This document shows positions 15,389 to 23,043 of a DNA stretch of 37,039 bases, one piece after another. Positions within the stretch are counted from its first letter, which is position 1; every line of letters begins with the position of its first letter. Both the position numbers and the translations under genes were made by a program. This DNA is from an uncultured Alphaproteobacteria bacterium (lineage in GTDB: Bacteria; Pseudomonadota; Alphaproteobacteria; RF32; CAG-239), in contig CAKQMD010000016.1 in assembly GCA_934254925.1 (NCBI GenBank), positions 1-37,039 of the forward strand, in the 5' to 3' direction. The notes under the pieces were generated by a model. It did not search any database and was not told the origin of the DNA. It was given only the letters and a program-made list of their open reading frames with translations.

Positions 15389-16228
15389 CTACTTTTGTTT
15401 GACCGGACAGTAAAAGCTTGAGCGTCCTGCCTGGACGATTTTGCGAATGCCTCCGGTCTGGTTGACGTCACATTGGCAGTGAGGACATTTTTGCCCAGTT
15501 TTATTATAAACGCAATGCATATTTTGAAAATAACCTAGGCTGCCGTCGGGTTTTTGATAATCTTTCAGCGTGGAACCGCCGGCAGCGACGGCTTTTTCAA
15601 GCACTTCGCGCACCGATTTAACGATTAGGTTGCAGTCTTTGAGACTGAGACCGTCGCAAGGCCTGGTCGGAAGGATTCTGGCCAGATATAAGGATTCGGA
15701 AGCGTAAATGTTACCGATTCCCACAATCAGACTCTGGTCGAGAAGAGCAATTTTCACCGGCGTCTTTTTGTGTTGCAGACGCTTGTGCAAATAAGCGCCG
15801 TCCAATTGCGAATCAAAAGGTTCTATGCCGCATTTTTCAAAAAAACGGCAATGGGAAAGTTCGTCGGTTCGGACATAAGTAAAAACGCCGAAGCGCCGGA
15901 CATCGTTATAAATAAGATATCCGTTTTCCGTTTGCACAATCACGTGGTCGTGTTTGCCGGGAATCTCCGGCAAAGTATCGGCGATGGTCACCCTTCCGCT
16001 CATGCCCAAATGCCAAATGATGCTGTATCCGTTGGACAGATGCAAAAGGATGTATTTTGCCCGCCGTTGATAAGAGACGATTCTTTGTCCTTCAACGATA
16101 TCGCTCATTTCGTCGGGAATTTTTTCCCGGAGCTTATTGTTGTTTACAATTAGCTTGATTATATTACAATAACCGATAGATCTCTCGATCGCGGTTTTGA
16201 TGGTTTCGACTTCAGGTAATTCCGGCAT
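15389..16228 (-). CDS. mutM: Formamidopyrimidine-DNA glycosylase
   Basis: Removes oxidised purines such as 8-oxoguanine from DNA and cuts the abasic site. The catalytic N-terminal MPELPEVE (P1 after Met removal, E2), K58 in RRAKYILL and HLGMSG (73-78) are all present. The C-terminal zinc ribbon has CPHC (248-251) and YC (C274) but the fourth ligand is lysine (K277) instead of cysteine, while the DNA-contacting R269 in GRSSFYC is kept. Two additional cysteines (C239, C253) lie near the first pair. At 279 residues it has normal length. It is first in a three-gene unit and divergent, with a 48-base gap, from the UbiB-like gene. Confidence 0.95.
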   Translation of the reverse strand: MPELPEVETIKTAIERSIGYCNIIKLIVNNNKLREKIPDEMSDIVEGQRIVSYQRRAKYILLHLSNGYSIIWHLGMSGRVTIADTLPEIPGKHDHVIVQTENGYLIYNDVRRFGVFTYVRTDELSHCRFFEKCGIEPFDSQLDGAYLHKRLQHKKTPVKIALLDQSLIVGIGNIYASESLYLARILPTRPCDGLSLKDCNLIVKSVREVLEKAVAAGGSTLKDYQKPDGSLGYFQNMHCVYNKTGQKCPHCQCDVNQTGGIRKIVQAGRSSFYCPVKQK

Positions 16229-16276
16229 TTTAACGCTTATCTAAAAATTAACACGACAAACTTGCAGGCATTATAA

Positions 16277-17392
16277 ATGATAAATCGGATTTTACAATTT
16301 ATAAAAAAACAAAAATTGGCCAATCGTTTGGCTCGTTGCGATTCCTTGTTCGTTATTGCGGGGTTGAAGAGCTTCCGTCCGCAATTGCGTCTGGCCCGCC
16401 TGCTGGTGAAAAAAAGCCCTTTGCCGCCGGAGGAACGCCTGCGCCTTTTCCTGGAAAAGGAAGACAACCCGATTCTTTTTGCCTTGGCCGATGAAATTGC
16501 CGCCCGCGGCGACCTCGTCGGAACAACGCTTTGGGAAAGATCGCCGGTCCGGCCGCGGCGCCTGGAGGGCGAAGAGCTTTTTCAAACCTCGGCGCCTGCA
16601 GCGGACAAGAAGTTTTATCTTGATCTTTGCGCCGAAATCGTCGCAAATGATTATCCGCAGTTGAAAGAACAGCTGCAGTTTTTCAAACGCCGTTTGGATA
16701 TTGTCCTGGACCAGCGGTTTTATGCCTCCGAACTTGAAACGCTGAATGAAAATGCCAAAGGCGACTGCCTTTTTGAAACCGACTGGTTCAAAACTACGCG
16801 GCAGGAGCTTTGGCTTTGTTTTGACGAACCCTGTACTTATACCGCGGAATTGTCCATCCCGGCTCAGGAAAGCCTGGGGCGTTTGGTGGCTTTTTTGCTG
16901 TATGAAAAGGACTTGTTCGTTTCCGCCTATGGCGGCGTCGGCATCAACAAAGCCGAAAAGGTTTGCTTTTTGGATTTTGATTATCTTTATCCGGCTGATT
17001 CACAGCTGAAAGACTACGCTGCTGCCTATTTCAGGGAACAGCGTCAGCCGTCCGTGTTGCCGGAGTTCAAGTTGGCCCGTTCGCTGCGCTTGCTGGAAAA
17101 ATATTGCAAAGACATCAAAGTTGCGCATTTGTTTGAGCCTTATTGGCGCCATGCCGTCGAACGTCCGCCGTTGAGTGCGCCGGTCGCCGCCCCCGAAGAG
17201 ATGCTGCGTCGCTTGTCGGCTTCGGGAATGGTCTTTCGTTCCCCTGAAGTCGATTCGCCGAAGAATCCCCGTGACCTTGTCTATTTGCTCGATTCGACCC
17301 GCCATAAGCGCGATCCTCGTTTTCGCAAGTCTTCCGTCTGGTATTGGGGACCGCTTTTGGTCGTGATATACCTGCTGTTTAAATATGCCTGA
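16277..17392 (+). CDS. Degenerate UbiB/ABC1-like protein (probable pseudokinase)
   Basis: A 371-residue protein with one C-terminal membrane segment (YWGPLLVVIYLLFKY). Residues about 68-90 (FALADEIAARGDLVG) recall the UbiB segment after KxGQ. Residues 139-181 (RLDIVLDQRFYASELETL ... TDWFKTTRQ) follow UbiB's DxRxEA-A-SEL...VDWxRTxR pattern. Residues 201-245 align with the catalytic loop, but the HxDxHPGN loop is replaced by VSAYGGVGIN and DFG by DFD (233-235). The KxGQ and ATP-binding lysine regions are not seen. Divergence from mutM is the usual place of ubiE-ubiB in alphaproteobacteria. I infer a decayed or repurposed UbiB homologue. The reading frame is intact, so a non-kinase role is possible. 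Ubiquinone synthesis cannot be inferred from it. The ribosome binding site (AGG) is weak. Confidence 0.5.
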   Translation: MINRILQFIKKQKLANRLARCDSLFVIAGLKSFRPQLRLARLLVKKSPLPPEERLRLFLEKEDNPILFALADEIAARGDLVGTTLWERSPVRPRRLEGEELFQTSAPAADKKFYLDLCAEIVANDYPQLKEQLQFFKRRLDIVLDQRFYASELETLNENAKGDCLFETDWFKTTRQELWLCFDEPCTYTAELSIPAQESLGRLVAFLLYEKDLFVSAYGGVGINKAEKVCFLDFDYLYPADSQLKDYAAAYFREQRQPSVLPEFKLARSLRLLEKYCKDIKVAHLFEPYWRHAVERPPLSAPVAAPEEMLRRLSASGMVFRSPEVDSPKNPRDLVYLLDSTRHKRDPRFRKSSVWYWGPLLVVIYLLFKYA

Positions 17393-17466
17393 ACATGGTT
17401 TTAAGACTTGAATTTTAAGGCTCCATGCGCTATCAATGATCCTTAAAACAACCAAAGACGGAAACC

Positions 17467-18006
17467 ATGATCAAAAAGCCGCGCACCCGCAAATATTATA
17501 ATCCGCAAAATGAAGATCAGGCCCATCCCTGTGATCATCCCGGCTGTCCCAAAGCCGGGGAATATCGTGCGCCCAAAGACCGCCGCCTTAGGGATTATTA
17601 TTGGTTTTGCTTGGAGCATGTTCAGGAATATAACGCCCGGTGGAATTATTATGACGGCATTTCGGACGAGCCGCCTGAAGACGAGCAGCCCAAAAGGACG
17701 CGGATGCGTTTTCGTCACCGCAAGTCAAACATCAAATACAACTACGGCGCGGCCTTTTCTGCCGACGATTTGCTGAATAACGATTTCTCGCGGATCGACA
17801 GCGCTTATTACACGGCCGAGGAACGCGCCGCCATCCGCGTGATGGAAATGAGTGCCCAGGAGATGACTTTGGCCAATCTCAAAAAACAGTATAAGAAACT
17901 GGTCAAAAAATATCACCCCGACGTCAATCGCAACGATCCCGAGGCGGAAGAAAAGTTCAAACGCTTGAGCATTGCCTATCAGTATCTGCTGCAGCGCTTC
18001 GGCTAA
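17467..18006 (+). CDS. J-domain protein with N-terminal Cys/His motif
   Basis: A DnaJ-type co-chaperone that stimulates Hsp70 ATPase. The J domain is at the C-terminus (about 133-179) with HPD at 150-152 in KKYHPDVNRND, the opposite of classical DnaJ. The N-terminal part contains C22, C27, C48 and H51, a possible zinc site, and an Asp/Glu-rich linker. This architecture (about 180-200 residues, C-terminal J domain) is common in alphaproteobacteria. It follows the UbiB-like gene by 74 bases on the same strand. Client protein unknown. Confidence 0.88.
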   Translation: MIKKPRTRKYYNPQNEDQAHPCDHPGCPKAGEYRAPKDRRLRDYYWFCLEHVQEYNARWNYYDGISDEPPEDEQPKRTRMRFRHRKSNIKYNYGAAFSADDLLNNDFSRIDSAYYTAEERAAIRVMEMSAQEMTLANLKKQYKKLVKKYHPDVNRNDPEAEEKFKRLSIAYQYLLQRFG

Positions 18007-18111
18007 GGAAGGCGGATTCGTCTCCGATAGGACAAAGAAAAATCCTAAACTCAATCCTAATAACAAGTTCGGTCGCGCCTCAAGGAAATGGCGGCGGTGG
18101 ACGGTAGGTAG

Positions 18112-18459
18112 TCAACGCATTTGCCGGTCAAGCCAATACATAATCACCTTAACCAGATAATCTTGTTGTGCAGCGCTCAAAGTCCCTTCCCGAGAAAAGC
18201 CGTGCCATTTGGCGATACACCCTCGGCAACAGCAGGCCGTCGCATGTTGGGCGACAAAAACCGGATGCCCGCGCATCGGCGTTTGTTTGCCGTCGTTGGG
18301 CATGCCGGCCGGAGCGATTCGTCGGGAGATGAAATCCCTGGCATGTTGTTCAATCACTTGGTGTCCCTTACGCCGGGCATAGTCTTTATCCGCCGCCGAA
18401 AGCGCAAAACGGCGTCGAAAATCCGAACGGGACAATTTCTCCAAAACGTCATCGAGCAT
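18112..18459 (-). CDS. DUF4186 family protein
   Basis: A 115-residue protein matching the DUF4186 pattern: FRRRFALSAADKDYARRKG, then NDGKQTPMRGHPVFVAQHATA, the CCCRGC motif (76-81) and KWHGFSR. The cysteines with H65, H72 and H86 look like a metal or iron-sulfur site; the biochemical role of the family is not known to me. It is convergent with the J-domain gene and has no obvious promoter partner. Confidence 0.88.
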   Translation of the reverse strand: MLDDVLEKLSRSDFRRRFALSAADKDYARRKGHQVIEQHARDFISRRIAPAGMPNDGKQTPMRGHPVFVAQHATACCCRGCIAKWHGFSREGTLSAAQQDYLVKVIMYWLDRQMR

Positions 18460-18593
18460 TTTTTGCGGTACTCCGTTTTTTTATCTCGTTTTTTCAAAAA
18501 AAACAAAGATTCGGTGCTAAAAAAATCGTTTATGCACAAATTGAAATTTTGTCAAACCCTTGGGTTAATAATTGTTTTATAAAAAAGATAAGA

Positions 18594-18640
18594 GCAACTA
18601 AAAAACGTTGGCGCTTTTTAGTTGATTTTTTGTTTTTTTA
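18594..18640 (+). terminator. Strong plus-strand terminator without an upstream gene
   Basis: Perfect 10-bp arms CAACTAAAAA (18595-18604) and TTTTTAGTTG (18615-18624), then a T-rich tail (ATTTTTTGTTTTTTTA). The nearest upstream plus-strand gene ends at 18006, so this may end a small RNA from about 18500 or act as an attenuator for the gene at 18700. Nothing else is seen in 18460-18699. Confidence 0.75.
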
Positions 18641-18699
18641 TTGTATTATCCCTCTGAATTTACTTACTCTCATACTAACGTCAGAATTGGTTATGTGCA

Positions 18700-19452
18700 A
18701 TGTTAAATTTGTTCGAACTCAGCTACCAGACCCAGAAGGATATTTTCTTTTCTGACAAAATCTCGACAGATTATTACACCATTTACTATAGTAAAAAATA
18801 TTCCAATATGTTTTGGAATTATGCGATTCTCTCCGATCTCGTCTCCATTAACCGCTCAATAACCTCCCTGAAAGAACAGTTTCAAAAGTTGGATCGCGCT
18901 TTTTGCATTTATATCAATGCCAATCAAGTCTTGGATCTGCGAGATTTGCAACTGCAGAAATTAAAAATCAATTTTTCCGAAAGCTGGCTGCGCTATGAAC
19001 AAGAATATAGTGCCCTTTCGGACATCCCGGTGCGGTTGGTGAAAACGCCGGAAGAATGGAAAAAGTTTATCAATGTTTTTTGCGAGGCCTTCGGAGGCCC
19101 TAATTTTTATTGGAGCAGTTTCTTCGGAGATTGCGTCGAAGCCTTGGAAACGCACCATGACAACCCCAAGCTGATGCATTTCGTGGCCTATGACAAGAAC
19201 GGCCAAGCGGCGGCGATTGCCACGTTGGCCCGTTATAACAACCATTTTATGCTGTTTCATCCCGCGACTGCGCCTAGCTATAAAAATCGTCTCGAATTTC
19301 TTGATGCCGTTATGAACCATTGTCTGCAAAAATATAAGGCGCTGAACGGGGAAACCCTCGGCGTCAAAATCGTCAACAATGCCGTCGCTGAAGAATGGTA
19401 CGGCAAATATGGTTTCAAGAAAATTCACACCGGCTATCGTCTCAGTTATTAA
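18700..19452 (+). CDS. GNAT-like acetyltransferase (probable)
   Basis: A 250-residue cytoplasmic protein. The C-terminal half has the shape of a GNAT fold: a strand (LMHFVAYDKNGQAAAIATLARYNNHFMLFH), a helical region with CLQKYKAL and the closing YGKYGFKKIHTGYRLSY, the typical end of the acetyl-CoA-binding fold. A typical R/QxxGxG/A motif is not evident (SYKNRLEF is a poor match), so activity is uncertain. The N-terminal half is not recognised. The ATG has no Shine-Dalgarno sequence. It is followed by luxS with a 62-base gap on the same strand. Confidence 0.55.
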   Translation: MLNLFELSYQTQKDIFFSDKISTDYYTIYYSKKYSNMFWNYAILSDLVSINRSITSLKEQFQKLDRAFCIYINANQVLDLRDLQLQKLKINFSESWLRYEQEYSALSDIPVRLVKTPEEWKKFINVFCEAFGGPNFYWSSFFGDCVEALETHHDNPKLMHFVAYDKNGQAAAIATLARYNNHFMLFHPATAPSYKNRLEFLDAVMNHCLQKYKALNGETLGVKIVNNAVAEEWYGKYGFKKIHTGYRLSY

Positions 19453-19514
19453 GCCTTTACTATTTTCAGGGCTCAGTGTACACTACCTTCCGACAAGAAA
19501 GAAGGAGACTGCTT

Positions 19515-19997
19515 ATGCAAAAAATTGCCAGTTTTACGATAAATCATCTCAAGCTGCTTCCCGGTGTCTATGTTTCGAGAAAAGATGCCGCCGGCGCCGG
19601 CGTGATAACCACTTTTGATCTGCGAATGACGCGGCCGAACGCCGAACCGGTGATGAATACCGCCGAAATCCATACGCTGGAGCATCTGGGCGCCACCTTT
19701 TTGCGCAATCATCCGCAATGGGGTGAGAAAATCGTCTATTTCGGCCCCATGGGCTGTCGGACGGGATTCTATTTGTTGCTGAACGGCGATTATGCCTCGG
19801 CGGAAATTGTCCCTCTTTTGCGGGAAATGTTTGCCTTCATGCGCGATTTTGAAGGGCAGGTTCCCGGCGCCTCGCCGCATGATTGCGGAAATTATTTGGA
19901 TATGAATTTGCCCATGGCGCGCTTTTTGGCACAACGCTATTTGCATGATGTGTTGGAAAATATCGGGCCGGAACGTCTGACTTATCCGGAGGATTAA
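19515..19997 (+). CDS. luxS: S-ribosylhomocysteine lyase LuxS
   Basis: Cleaves S-ribosylhomocysteine to homocysteine and the autoinducer-2 precursor in the activated methyl cycle. The metal ligands H53 and H57 (HTLEH) and C124 (PHDCGN), the catalytic C81 (CRTG) and E56 are all present. The start at 19515 (MQKIASFTINH) has AAGGAG upstream, and the 160-residue length is standard. A longer reading frame to 19395 is rejected for lack of a binding site. LuxS is uncommon in alphaproteobacteria, which usually recycle S-adenosylhomocysteine by hydrolase, so transfer is possible. One base separates it from the GDSL gene downstream. Confidence 0.95.
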   Translation: MQKIASFTINHLKLLPGVYVSRKDAAGAGVITTFDLRMTRPNAEPVMNTAEIHTLEHLGATFLRNHPQWGEKIVYFGPMGCRTGFYLLLNGDYASAEIVPLLREMFAFMRDFEGQVPGASPHDCGNYLDMNLPMARFLAQRYLHDVLENIGPERLTYPED

Positions 19998-19998
19998 G

Positions 19999-20589
19999 AT
20001 GTCGGCTTTGCGCATTGCCGTATTGGGCGATTCCCTCGCCGCCGGTTATCCGACCGCTTCAATGAGCTGGGTCCCTGTTTTGGAAAGCTTATACCCGGCG
20101 CAATATCTCAATTGTGCCGGGGCCGGTGCCAGGATTTGCGACATGCCGGGACAATTGCCGCAGGAAAAACAAGACCTTTTGCTGCTGCCGGCCAGCGTCA
20201 ATGACTGTTGGAAGGCCTCTTCCGCCGGCGCGCCGGACTTGTCCATGCGTCTGCGGTTGGAATATTGGCGTCGTTTGCATGAGGTTGCCGGCCGATTCGC
20301 CGACAAAATATTGGTTTTCGGTGCCCTGCCGGTCAATGAGACGCTTTTGCCCTGCCAATCCTGGAGCGACAAACCCATTTATGCCTCAAATGAAGAAATC
20401 GCTACCTATAATCGCATGGTTCGCTTGGTTGCCGAGGAATATCAGCGTCCCTTTTTTGATCCTTATCCGCTCTTTGCCGCAGAAGAGTTGGCCGCCGTCT
20501 ATTCCGACGCCTGCCATTTGCGGCCGCAGGGACGCGACAAATATGCCCGTTTCGTTTTTGAAACTTTTAAGAATATTATTTTTTTCTAA
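19999..20589 (+). CDS. SGNH/GDSL-family hydrolase
   Basis: A 196-residue cytoplasmic esterase-like protein. Block I LGDSLAAG puts the nucleophile at S12, block III N68 is in SVND and block V has D170 and H173 (SDACHLRPQGRDKY), the expected catalytic set. There is no signal peptide. It starts one base after luxS (TAAGATG), so the two are co-translated. The substrate cannot be predicted; members of the family cleave lipid, acyl or carbohydrate esters. Confidence 0.85.
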   Translation: MSALRIAVLGDSLAAGYPTASMSWVPVLESLYPAQYLNCAGAGARICDMPGQLPQEKQDLLLLPASVNDCWKASSAGAPDLSMRLRLEYWRRLHEVAGRFADKILVFGALPVNETLLPCQSWSDKPIYASNEEIATYNRMVRLVAEEYQRPFFDPYPLFAAEELAAVYSDACHLRPQGRDKYARFVFETFKNIIFF

Positions 20590-20637
20590 ATAATCAAAAG
20601 CTGAAACAAACTGAAATTTTTAGTGAAAAATATCTTA

Positions 20638-20666
20638 TTGACAGAGAATAGTATAAAGTTTAACTT
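20638..20666 (+). promoter_or_regulatory. Promoter of the cold-shock gene
   Basis: TTGACA (20638-20643), a 17-base spacer and TAACTT (20661-20666), then a leader of about 46 bases before the ATG at 20719. The leader could fold as in cspA-type mRNAs, but I did not compute it. Confidence 0.45.
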
Positions 20667-20718
20667 TTAGTTGCTGCAGAGACCATTCTTGTATTAACTT
20701 AAATAAAGGATAGACGTT

Positions 20719-20925
20719 ATGAAACAGGGTACCGTTAAGTGGTTTGACAGCAAAAAAGGTTATGGTTTTATTGAGCCTGATGGCGAAAATAAAGATGTTT
20801 TTGTTCATGTGACCAAGCTGGAAGAAATCGGCATAAACCGCTTAATTGAAGGTCAGCGTGTCAGCTTTGATATTTATGATGACAGAGGCCGTGTTGCCGC
20901 AGGCAATATCAATATCTTGAAATAA
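20719..20925 (+). CDS. Cold-shock protein (CspA family)
   Basis: A 68-residue single-stranded nucleic-acid-binding protein of the CspA family. RNP1 is KGYGFIEP (13-20) and RNP2 is DVFVHV (27-32); the start MKQGTVKWFDSKKG is canonical. It is slightly divergent after residue 35 (LEEIGINRLIEGQRVSF), which is usual. It has its own promoter and AAAGGA upstream. Only 3 bases separate its stop from the convergent phoB-type gene, and no terminator lies between them. Confidence 0.95.
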   Translation: MKQGTVKWFDSKKGYGFIEPDGENKDVFVHVTKLEEIGINRLIEGQRVSFDIYDDRGRVAAGNINILK

Positions 20926-20928
20926 ATT

Positions 20929-21636
20929 CTATTCTTCGCCGCCGTCGTCAGCGGGGGCGGCATCAATGGAATAACCCGTCGCCCGTACCGTTCGAATGTA
21001 GTCCGGTCCGAATTCGTTCAAAGATTTTCGCAACCGGCGGATATGAACATCGACGGTACGGGACTCGACGTAAATGTTGTCTCCCCAGACGGTTTTCAGC
21101 AAGACTTCGCGCGAGAAAACTTTTCCCGGCGTCTCCATTAGCATGCGCAGCAACCGGAATTCCGTCGGTCCAAGGTGAATATAGTTCTCGCCGCGGAAGA
21201 CTTTCTTTTCGACCAAATCCATGCGAATGTCTTCAAAAACGTATTCTTTGTCCTGCACCGGCTCCGGAGCACGCCGCAGCTGAGTTTTGACCCTGGCCAT
21301 CAACTCGGGAACGGAAAAAGGTTTGGTGACATAATCGTCGGCGCCGGCGGTCAGACCTTTGACTTTGTCTTCCTCTTCGCCTTTGGCCGTCAGCATGATG
21401 ATGGGGATTGTTTTGATTTCCGGTTTGCTGCGAATCAGTTTGCAAATCTCCACGCCGGACATTTCCGGCAGCATCCAGTCAAGCAAGATCAAAGAAGGAT
21501 GCTTTTTTTCCACTTCGCCCAAAACCTTGTTGCCGCGGGCCTCGCAAATGACGTCATAGCCCTCTTTTTCCAAATTATATTTCAGCATCAGGGTGATGGC
21601 TTCCTCATCTTCGACAATCATTACCAGATGTTTCAT
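20929..21636 (-). CDS. phoB: PhoB-type response regulator
   Basis: Two-component regulator: receiver domain (about 1-120) with the acidic pocket EDEE (around 9-12), phosphorylation D53-type site in LLDWMLPEMSG, and K in TKPFS. It is followed by an OmpR/PhoB winged-helix DNA-binding domain (about 135-230; SREVLLKTVWGDNIYVESRTVDVHIRRLRK). At 235 residues it matches PhoB closely. The start at 21636 (MKHLVMIVEDE) has GGAGAAAAG upstream; the longer start at 21672 is rejected. No sensor kinase, PhoU or pst gene lies in the window. It is 37 bases downstream of rpe on the same strand. Confidence 0.88.
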   Translation of the reverse strand: MKHLVMIVEDEEAITLMLKYNLEKEGYDVICEARGNKVLGEVEKKHPSLILLDWMLPEMSGVEICKLIRSKPEIKTIPIIMLTAKGEEEDKVKGLTAGADDYVTKPFSVPELMARVKTQLRRAPEPVQDKEYVFEDIRMDLVEKKVFRGENYIHLGPTEFRLLRMLMETPGKVFSREVLLKTVWGDNIYVESRTVDVHIRRLRKSLNEFGPDYIRTVRATGYSIDAAPADDGGEE

Positions 21637-21673
21637 GGTCTTTTCTCCGAACGCTCTTAAAGTTGTGGTCAAA

Positions 21674-22309
21674 TTATCTTAAATCGGCAATGTTTTTGGC
21701 ATAGTCTCCGCCTTTGAACACGGCTGTTCCCGCCACCAGGATATCGGCACCAGCGGCGGTGCAACGAGCCCCTGTCAGAGGATTGATGCCGCCGTCCACT
21801 TCGATTTTGATATCCCGGCCGCGAAGCATGGCCTTGACACGGGAAATTTTTTCCAGTTGCGCTTCAATAAAACTTTGGCCGCCGAACCCCGGGTTGACGC
21901 TCATAATCAAAATCAGGTCCAACTTATCCAAAACATATTCCAACACGTTTTCCGGAGTCGCCGGATTCAGCGAGACGCCGGCTTTGCAACCCAAATGCCG
22001 AATAAGGTCCAGGCTTTTGTCCAAATGCATTTCCGCCTCGGCATGAACGGTGATGATGTTGGCGCCGGCTTCGGCAAAATCCGCCAGCAAATGATCCGGC
22101 CGCTGCACCATCAGGTGTACGTCAAAGGGCAGGGGCGAATAAGGTCTCAGCGCTTTGATCAGCGGAGCGCCGAAGGTCAAGTTGGGCACGAAGGACCCAT
22201 CCATAACGTCAAGATGAATCAAATCGGCGCCGGCTTCGGTCAGTTTTTCCAATTCTGTTCCCAGATTAGCGTAGTCGGCGGATAAAATACTCGGTGCGAT
22301 TAAAACCAT
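21674..22309 (-). CDS. rpe: Ribulose-phosphate 3-epimerase
   Basis: Interconverts ribulose-5-phosphate and xylulose-5-phosphate in the pentose phosphate pathway. The TIM-barrel metal site is H32, D34, H65 and D172 (HLDVMDG, DVHLMV, EVDGG). The start at 22309 (MVLIAPSILSADYANL) is the standard N-terminus; a longer start at 22345 lacks a ribosome binding site and gives an abnormal N-terminus. The product is 211 residues. It complements the transketolase gene elsewhere in the window. Confidence 0.95.
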   Translation of the reverse strand: MVLIAPSILSADYANLGTELEKLTEAGADLIHLDVMDGSFVPNLTFGAPLIKALRPYSPLPFDVHLMVQRPDHLLADFAEAGANIITVHAEAEMHLDKSLDLIRHLGCKAGVSLNPATPENVLEYVLDKLDLILIMSVNPGFGGQSFIEAQLEKISRVKAMLRGRDIKIEVDGGINPLTGARCTAAGADILVAGTAVFKGGDYAKNIADLR

Positions 22310-22429
22310 GATACGTTTCCCGAACAATGAAATATTGCCTTTCATGATAGCCGCATAGTTTTAAGATTTCACTAAAAATTTCTTTTCTCGTTATCAAATA
22401 AATTTCACCTTCTTGGCTTGTTTTTTGCA

Positions 22430-22451
22430 CAAAAGGGATTACCTCCTTTTG
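22430..22451. promoter_or_regulatory. Hairpin in the ferritin-like gene leader
   Basis: Arms CAAAAGG (22430-22436) and CCTTTTG (22445-22451) with an 8-base loop, about 40 bases before the ATG at 22492. It is too A/G-simple to match a known iron box; it may be a leader hairpin or operator. No good -35/-10 pair could be placed. Confidence 0.35.
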
Positions 22452-22491
22452 CGAACAAGATTAACTCACATTAAATGAACGGAGAAAAACA

Positions 22492-22986
22492 ATGGGTGAA
22501 ATGGCTCAAAAAATCAGTAAAGTAGATCGCAAACAGCTTTTGGACCTTTTAAATGTCGCTTTTGCCGAAGAATGGCTGGCATATTATCAATATTGGATCG
22601 CTGCCCGCGTTGTTTCGGGCCCGATGAGCCTCAGCATTGCCGAGGAATTCAAAAAACACGCGCATGAGGAAAAAGAACATGCCGAATGGCTGGCGACCCG
22701 CATTATCGAATTGGGTGGTACCCCGGTGTTAAATCCGAGTGATTGGGAAAAAATCGCTTTGTGCAAATATGATGCGCCGACCAATGAATGCGTTGCCGTC
22801 ATCGTTCAGCAGATTTTGGAAGCCGAACGTTGTGCCATCGGCCGTTATCAGCAGATTTGCGACCTGTGCTTCGGCAAAGATTATCAAACCTTCCGCATCT
22901 CCAGCCATATTTTGGAAGAAGAACTGGATCACGAACAGGATATGGAAGACTATATTTCGGATTTGAACGGCTGCAAAAATAAATAA
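22492..22986 (+). CDS. Dps-like ferritin (DPSL/thioferritin type)
   Basis: A 164-residue four-helix ferritin-like protein that stores iron or detoxifies peroxide. Metal ligands fit the di-iron pattern: E26/E27 in helix A, E60xxH63 (HEEKEH), E110/E112 in helix C (ILEAERC) and E144xxH147 (EEELDHE). Cysteines C114, C123 and C126 in ERCAIGRYQQICDLC are like the Cys set of the DPSL (thioferritin) subfamily; I recall that pattern but could not check it. The ATG at 22492 has GGAG upstream. It ends before a bidirectional terminator. Confidence 0.72.
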   Translation: MGEMAQKISKVDRKQLLDLLNVAFAEEWLAYYQYWIAARVVSGPMSLSIAEEFKKHAHEEKEHAEWLATRIIELGGTPVLNPSDWEKIALCKYDAPTNECVAVIVQQILEAERCAIGRYQQICDLCFGKDYQTFRISSHILEEELDHEQDMEDYISDLNGCKNK

Positions 22987-22998
22987 GTGGCCTGTCAT

Positions 22999-23031
22999 AA
23001 AAAAAGGAGCTTAAAATAAGCTCCTTTTTTT
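22999..23031. terminator. Bidirectional terminator (ferritin-like / small gene)
   Basis: Arms AAAAAAAGGAGCTTA (22999-23013) and TAAGCTCCTTTTTTT (23017-23031) with a 3-base loop. It serves the plus-strand ferritin-like gene and the minus-strand gene ending at 23044. Confidence 0.9.
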
Positions 23032-23043
23032 GAGAAGAATGAT

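Noticed and set aside
19395..19515. Longer N-terminus for luxS
   Set aside because: It lacks family similarity and overlaps the preceding gene's end; the start at 19515 has a strong ribosome binding site.
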